Shown here in pieces: positions 36,182 through 64,000 of a stretch of 64,000 nucleotides of DNA. The DNA comes from Amorphochlora amoebiformis. Its lineage: Eukaryota; Cercozoa; Chlorarachniophyceae. The notes under the pieces were generated by a model that was not told the DNA's origin, did no database searches, and saw only the letters and a program-made list of their open reading frames with translations. The number at the start of each line of letters is the position of its first letter. Position 1 is the stretch's first letter. The position numbers were made by a program, and so were the translations under genes. The DNA lies in contig BAAHQB010000379.1 of NCBI GenBank assembly GCA_054601695.1, forward strand, positions 82,137-146,136, in the 5' to 3' direction.

Positions 36182-36216
<35 letters not shown>

Positions 36217-36276
36217 CACACATATATATATTGTATATATATATTATGTGTATACAGACACACACACACACACATA

Positions 36277-36359
<83 letters not shown>

Positions 36360-36444
36360 TACTTATATGTATATTTATGTATTATAAGAACACGACATTT
36401 AGATATATATATATATATATATATTATTATTATGTGTATATTTG

Positions 36445-36494
<50 letters not shown>

Positions 36495-36653
36495 ATATAT
36501 ATATATATATAGAGTGTATGCTATATATATATATATATACATACATATACACATTTGATATAAATCATATTATACGATGCATACATACATACATACATAG
36601 ATTGTTAACATACATCGAAGAGAAAGCCTTGATATCAAAAGAGAGCACGAGAT

Positions 36654-36890
36654 AGAGAGCTACAGACCGAGAGCTCTAGATCGAGAGCTCTAGATCGAGA
36701 GCTCTAGATCGAGAGCTCTAGATTGAGAGCTCTGAATCGAGAGCTCTAGATCGAGAACTCTAGATCGAGAGCTACAGATCGAGAGCTCTAGATAGAGGGC
36801 TACAGATCGAAAGCTCTCGATCGAGAGCTCTAGATCAAGAGCTCTAGATCAAGAGCTCTCGATCTCGAGCTCTAGATTAAAAGCTAGATT
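36654..36890. repeat. 14-bp GAGAGCTCTAGATC minisatellite
   Basis: About 15-16 copies with point variants (CTACAGATC, CTCTCGATC, CTCTAGATAGAGG). The unit is itself near-palindromic (GAGCTC and TCTAGA). It lies just downstream of the stop of the gene at 36946-44549. Confidence 0.95.
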
Positions 36891-36945
36891 TAAATTAGGA
36901 TTTGGGAGGCTTTTGAGGTCTAAAATCGAGATTGTTTGGTTTTTT

Positions 36946-44549
<7,604 letters not shown>

Positions 44550-44605
44550 CTATGTAGATGCATGTATCGAATATAAACACTATATTATACTTTTGTATAA
44601 ATGTG

Positions 44606-44686
<81 letters not shown>

Positions 44687-44870
44687 TATATATATGCAAA
44701 TAGAAACAGAACCTATGTAGATGCATATCAAATATAAACACTATATTATACTTATGTATATATGTGTATATATGTATATATATAAAAACATATATATATA
44801 TAAAAATATATATATATATATGTATATAATATATATATATATATATTATATATATATATATAATATATAC

Positions 44871-44905
<35 letters not shown>

Positions 44906-44984
44906 AATAGAAACAGAACCTATGTAGATGCATGTATCGAATATAAACACATAATTATACTTTTGTATAAATGTGTATATATAT

Positions 44985-45058
<74 letters not shown>

Positions 45059-45060
45059 TT

Positions 45061-45100
<40 letters not shown>

Positions 45101-45174
45101 ACTATATGTATGCAAATAGAAACACAACCTATGTAGATGCATGTATCGAATATAAACTCTATATTATACTTTTG

Positions 45175-45286
45175 TATATATGTGTATACATGTACATAAA
45201 TATATACACATATATATACACACATATATACATATGTAGATTGATATATCGATATATATATATATATATATATGTATGTATATATT

Positions 45287-45320
<34 letters not shown>

Positions 45321-45362
45321 TACATATATATATATATATACATATATATATACATATATACA

Positions 45363-45405
<43 letters not shown>

Positions 45406-45421
45406 CATATACATACATACA

Positions 45422-45452
<31 letters not shown>

Positions 45453-46030
45453 TAATACTTTCATTGTTCCGTTTTTCTCCCATTTTTCCAAAAACTACCC
45501 CTCTCCCCAAAGACTCTTCTCTCTTTCCCCCCCACGTGTACTCTCTCTCTTCTCTCCCCCCCTCTCCCCTTCCCCTCGTCTCTCTTTTTCTAACCCAACC
45601 CAATTTAAATTCAAAATGCCGTTGTGAGCCCCGAGTCGATGCGAGACAGAGAGTGCCAGAGAGGAGGAGAGCTCTAGAAGTGTAAATTTCGAGGGGGAAA
45701 GAAAAAAAAAAAGGGGCGAGAAAAAAAAAAAAAAGGCGAGAAAAAAAAAAAAAAGAAAGGCGAGGGAAAAAAAAAAAGGCGAGAAAAAAAAAAAAAAGGC
45801 GAGAAAAAAAAAAAAAAGGCGGGTGGAGATGAAAACTTGTTTGCCTTCAGAAACTTCTGGCCTACATTTCGATCCGCTGGTCCCTCCGTTTCGTCCTGTG
45901 TATATGCCACACGTGTCAGAGGGTCATTTGGCACAGATATGTGCTTGTGGATAGCGCTTTTTTTTTTCTTTTTTTTTTTTTTCTTAAATAATGGTTGTGT
46001 TGTCGTGATAGTGATAACAGTGATTGCGGG
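45175..46030. other. Intergenic: TACA repeats, C/T-rich tract and poly-A/GGCGAG array
   Basis: 45415-45450 is (CATA)n. 45465-45600 is pyrimidine-rich. 45690-45825 is a 19-21 bp repeat of A12-15 followed by GGCGAG, six copies. No exon chain was established, although MGEKRNNE followed by a GTATTA donor at 45494-45470 on the minus strand could be a first exon for the gene at 36946-44549. Confidence 0.55.
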
Positions 46031-55164
<9,134 letters not shown>

Positions 55165-55203
55165 TGTTCGCTCCCAGTGGAACCAAAAAATTCCTAATCT
55201 CTA
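55165..55203. promoter_or_regulatory. Very short divergent intergenic space
   Basis: Only 39 bp separate the first ATG of the CNNM model and the first ATG of the plus-strand open frame. If the internal CNNM ATG or a later plus-strand start is used, the shared promoter is longer. No TATA-like or factor motif is claimed. Confidence 0.3.
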
Positions 55204-57318
<2,115 letters not shown>

Positions 57319-57376
57319 GTATATATACATATTAATATATAAATGTGTGTATATATGTATGTCTTTTTAATATATT

Positions 57377-57415
<39 letters not shown>

Positions 57416-57539
57416 TTCAAGCGTGCACAGCATATCTTATCCATGGGTGTGACTACGGGGCATGAAGCCCGAGGGGAAATGCCTTAGCTGCGCCATGACC
57501 GAACGGAATTAAAATTGACTATTCTTACCACGCGACATA

Positions 57540-57595
57540 TTATGTTACTGCCCGGTTATTACCCGGTTATTACCCGGTTATTACCCGGTACCAGG
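57540..57595. repeat. CCCGGTTATTA 11-bp repeat, four copies
   Basis: GCCCGGTTATTACCCGGTTA and so on, four units, ending CCCGGTACC. Unique sequence on both sides. Confidence 0.95.
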
Positions 57596-57789
57596 CTTGT
57601 CACTCACAATGACACACTGTATTGGTAAACCGAAGTTTTATTCTGAGAATTCTTAAGAATTCTTCGCTTCGTTTGTACTGTGGAGTCAATTACGTGCTGG
57701 GGACCGCTGCGAGGTACGCCGGTGATATGGCCGAATCTAAGTTTATGTGTCATATCATAGGGAGAAAGGTCTATTCTGAGTAAATACAG

Positions 57790-57873
57790 GAAGCGTGATT
57801 TGCTGATACGCGTTTGTAGATTGTGGGTTCGTGCTGACTGTTTGTCGTTACGTGATGAATTTGCTTACAACAG
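57790..57873 (+). CDS. Exon-like segment, open on plus strand
   Basis: After AATACAG the frame reads KRDLLIRVCRLWVRADCLSL then RDEFAYN, and runs into (TA)n. There is no GT donor at the (TA)n edge, so the exon may be cut by microsatellite growth or the call may be wrong. It could belong to the MORC-like gene. Confidence 0.3.
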
Positions 57874-57949
<76 letters not shown>

Positions 57950-58009
57950 GTGATTTACGTCATCAGGCACTTTATTTCTGTCCTTATATACATATATATA
58001 TATATATAT

Positions 58010-58114
58010 ATATTATTTAGTTTTTAATTTACATAAAGGTACAAAACCGTTGCGGATCTCGGATTCTCATATGTATATATATATATATATATACATATAT
58101 ATTTTATATATTAC

Positions 58115-58152
<38 letters not shown>

Positions 58153-58160
58153 TGTAAATG

Positions 58161-58240
<80 letters not shown>

Positions 58241-58315
58241 TAGTTTTTAATTTACATAAGGTACAAAACCGTTATGGATCTCGGATTGTCAGCCTGTAGT
58301 CCAACTTCAGGTAAC
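58010..58315. repeat. Duplicated exon-edge segment, strand undecided
   Basis: TTATTTAGTTTTTAATTTAC, then GGTACAAAACCGTT and GGATCTCGGATT, occurs at 58015-58070 and 58238-58290. The second copy continues to a GTAACG donor on plus ([12 protein letters not shown]), or on minus is an exon [11 protein letters not shown] with acceptor at 58306 and donor GTACCT. Confidence 0.5.
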
Positions 58316-58320
58316 GAATC

Positions 58321-58397
<77 letters not shown>

Positions 58398-58408
58398 TTT
58401 ATATATGT

Positions 58409-58746
<338 letters not shown>

Positions 58747-58767
58747 ATATATTATATATATATATAT

Positions 58768-58982
58768 CGCGCGCGCGCGCGCGCGCGCGCGGGTGTTTGT
58801 GTGTGGGGCGGGCGTGTCGTGTGTGTGCGCGCGCGCGCGCGCGCGGGCGCGCGCGCGCGCGCGCGCGCGCGCTCGCGCGCGCGCGCGCGCGCGCGCGCGC
58901 GCGCGCGCGCGCGCGCGCGCGCGCGTGCCGGGGGGGGGGGGGGGTGTGTGTTTGTTGGCTTTTTGTGTTTGTTCGTGTGCGC

Positions 58983-59013
<31 letters not shown>

Positions 59014-59474
59014 CGCGCGCGCGCGCGCGCGCGCGCGCGCGCGCGCGCGCGCGCGCGCGCGCGCGCGCGCGCGCGCGCGCGCGCGCGCGCGCGCGTGGGC
59101 GCGCGCGCGCGCGCGCGCGCGCGCGCGCGCGCGGGCGCGTGCGCGCGCGCGCGCGCGCGCGCGCGCGCGCGCGCGCGCGCGCGCGCGCGCGCGCGCGCGC
59201 GCGCGCGCGCGCGCGCGCGCGCGCGCGCGCGCGCGTCGCGCGCGTTCGTTTGTGTGCGGGCGCGCGGGCGCGCGCGCGCGCGCGCGCGCGCGCGCGCGCG
59301 CGTGGTTGTGGTGTGTGGTTTGTGTGTTTGCGCGCGCGCGCGCGCGCGCGCGCGCGCGCGCGCGCGCGCGCGCGCGCGCGCGCGCGCGCGCGCGCGCGCG
59401 CGCGCGCGCGCGCGCGCGCGCGCGCGCGCGCGCGCGCGCGCGCGCGCGCGCGCGCGCGCGCGCGCGCGCGCGCG
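58768..59474. repeat. About 700 bp of (CG)n with poly-G and (GT)n islands
   Basis: CG dinucleotides run from 58768 to 58796, 58827 to 58925, 59006 to 59235, 59268 to 59302 and 59331 to 59474, with a 14-base G-run at 58930 and short TG-rich interruptions. It is flanked directly by (TA)n on the left and AT-rich sequence on the right. Confidence 0.97.
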
Positions 59475-61436
<1,962 letters not shown>

Positions 61437-62600
61437 GTCATCTACATGTAGTTATTATCTACACGTGTAATATTACACGCTATTATGTACATGTAGCTAT
61501 TATCTGCATATTACACGCTAATATGTACATGTATCTATTATCTACATGTGTAATATTACACGCTATTACGTAAATGTAGCTATTATATGCATGTGTAATT
61601 AAACGCTATTATGTACGTGTAGCTATTATCTGCATATTACACGCTAATATGTACATGTATCTATTATCTACATGTGTAATATTACACGCTATTACGTAAA
61701 TGTAGCTATTATATGCATGTGTAATTACACGCTATTATCTACATGTAGCTATTATCTGCATATTACACGCTAATATGTACATGTATCTATTATCTACACG
61801 TGTAATATTACACGCTATTATGTACATGTAGCTATTATCTGCATATTACACGCTAATATGTACATGTATCTATTATCTACATGTGTAATATTACACGCTA
61901 TTATGAACATGTAGCTATTATCTGCATATTACACGCTATTATGTACATGTATCTATTATCTACATGTGTAATATTACACGCTATTATCTACATGTAGCTA
62001 TTATCTGCATATTACACGCTAATATGTACATGTATCTATTATCTACATGTGTAATTACACGCTATTATGAACATGTAGCTATTATCTACATGTGTAATAT
62101 TACACGCTATTATGAACATGTAGCTATTATCTGCATATTACACGCTATTATCTGCATATTACACGCTATTAACTACATGTATCTATTATCTACATGTGTA
62201 ATATTACACGCTATTATGAACATGTAGCTATTATCTGCATATTACACCCTATTATCTACATGTATCTATTATCTACACGTGTAATATTACACGCTATTAT
62301 GAACATGTAGCTATTATCTGCATATTACACGCTATTATGTACATGTATCTATTATCTACATGTGTAATATTACACGCTATTATGAACATGTAGCTATTAT
62401 CTGCATATTATACCCTATTATCTACATGTATCTATTATCTACATGTGTATTTACACGCTATTATGAACATGTAGGTATTATCTACATATTACACGCTATT
62501 ATCTGCATATTACACGCTATTATCTACATATATCTATTATCTACATGTGTAATATTACACGCTATTATGAACATGTAGGTATTATCTGCATGGATACATA
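61437..62600. repeat. CATGTA-palindrome satellite, about 1.15 kb
   Basis: Tandem half-units of about 36-47 bp built from CTACATGTAGCTATTATCTG, CATATTACACGCTAATATGT and TCTACATGTGTAATATTACA. They alternate to give a higher-order unit of about 83 bp. The unit contains the palindromes CTACATGTAG and GTAATATTAC. Short point differences (GAACATGTAG, ACTACATGTA) mark sub-families. Confidence 0.93.
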
Positions 62601-62609
62601 CAACCTATA

Positions 62610-62868
62610 TCTACATGTGTACTTATAAGTTAAAATCTCGTTACATACATACATATGTATATACTTATATAAATATGTATATACTTGTATAAATATGTAT
62701 ATACTTATATAAATATGTATATACTTATATAAATATGTATACATACAACCTATATCTACATGTGTACTTATAAGTTAAAATCGAGTTACATACATGTATA
62801 TGCATTGTATTATTTTGGCATTCATACATACAAAGTATGATTTACATGTAACCAATACATATACGCAC

Positions 62869-62932
<64 letters not shown>

Positions 62933-63255
62933 CATACAAAGTATGGTTTACATGTAACGTGTCATCTACATGTGTACATACAATAGGTATGTAAGTATGT
63001 ATGTAGATAATACACGTGTATATATGTATATATGTATGTAGATATACGTGTATAATATGTATATATGTATGTATGTAGATAGTACACTTGTATACATGCA
63101 TCTATATATGTATGTAGATAATACACGTGTATATATGTATATATGTATGTATGTAGATAATACACGTGTATATATGTATATATGTATGTATGTAGATAAT
63201 ACGTGTTTATAGATATACGTGTATATATATATATGTATGTATGTAGATAGTAGGT
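62610..63255. repeat. Three further small satellites
   Basis: 62590-62790: a 150-bp segment with TACAACCTATATCTACATGT twice, around five copies of TATACTTATATAAATATG. 62825-62965: TACAAAGTATGGTTTACATG-type copies flanking (TA)n. 62985-63250: about six 38-45 bp units with GTATGTAGATAATACACGTG. Confidence 0.88.
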
Positions 63256-63288
63256 ATATTGTATTATATTATATTATATTATATATAT

Positions 63289-63356
<68 letters not shown>

Positions 63357-63357
<1 letters not shown>

Positions 63358-63407
63358 TAATACCGTCTAGTGGAGACGTCAAATTTGCAGTGCCGAATCA
63401 TCAACGG
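63357..63407 (+). CDS. Exon-like segment at the right edge
   Basis: Between a TATATAG acceptor and a GTAAAA donor the plus strand reads [17 protein letters not shown], 17 codons in phase 0. It is not linked to a gene: it may be a late exon of the plus-strand MORC-like gene or of a gene continuing beyond the window. Confidence 0.35.

Positions 63408-64000
<593 letters not shown>

Noticed and set aside
61437-62600. CRISPR-like regular repeats
   Set aside because: The units are contiguous palindromic satellites without unique spacers, in a eukaryotic genome.

Overview
This is a window of nuclear DNA from a eukaryote. It is almost certainly a flagellated protist or alga, because it encodes a B9D1 transition-zone protein; I cannot name the clade. 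Three things dominate the sequence: very long (TA)n microsatellites, TTAGGG/CCCTAA tracts, and many short GT-AG exons (12-240 nt) separated by introns that have filled with (TA)n. Most long open frames here are translations of these repeats (poly Ile-Tyr, Arg-Ala, Pro-Asn, Leu-Gly) and are not genes. Gene models were built by hand, by chaining islands of non-repetitive sequence that have an acceptor, an open frame, a donor and matching splice phase.

Layout. 1-3.3 kb looks subtelomeric: an 86-bp satellite, CCCTAA arrays, and a block present twice. Minus-strand genes then follow in tandem: a Cys-rich protein of unknown function with a possible 2OG-oxygenase motif (3795-9761); a two-EF-hand protein (10173-15831); an unknown gene (15944-19157); a signal-peptide plus ankyrin gene (19270-22734); and a PH-RCC1-WW protein (24110-28584). 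The last is head to head with plus-strand B9D1 (28874-30229). Further minus-strand genes are an unknown (31687-34022), a small Gln/Thr-rich two-exon gene (35048-36050), an unknown multi-exon gene (36946-44549) and a CNNM-type transporter (46031-55164). The CNNM gene is head to head with a plus-strand MORC-like GHKL ATPase (55204-57318 or beyond). From 57.3 to 64 kb there are a few plus-strand exon-like islands, a 700-bp (CG)n tract and satellites.

The most unusual observation concerns exon edges. In most of the multi-exon genes, one end of an exon plus its splice site and some intron has been copied one to about sixteen times, each copy set between (TA)n blocks. Copies of an exon 3' end with its donor lie downstream of the parent exon; copies of an exon 5' end with its acceptor lie upstream. 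Both genes and repeats are therefore being moulded by a (TA)n-linked tandem duplication process acting at exon-intron boundaries.

The second unusual feature is three tracts of nearly pure alternating CG (about 500-700 bp each). One lies in an intron array and one separates two halves of the first CBS domain of the CNNM gene. No rRNA, tRNA, CRISPR array or recognisable transposon protein was found.
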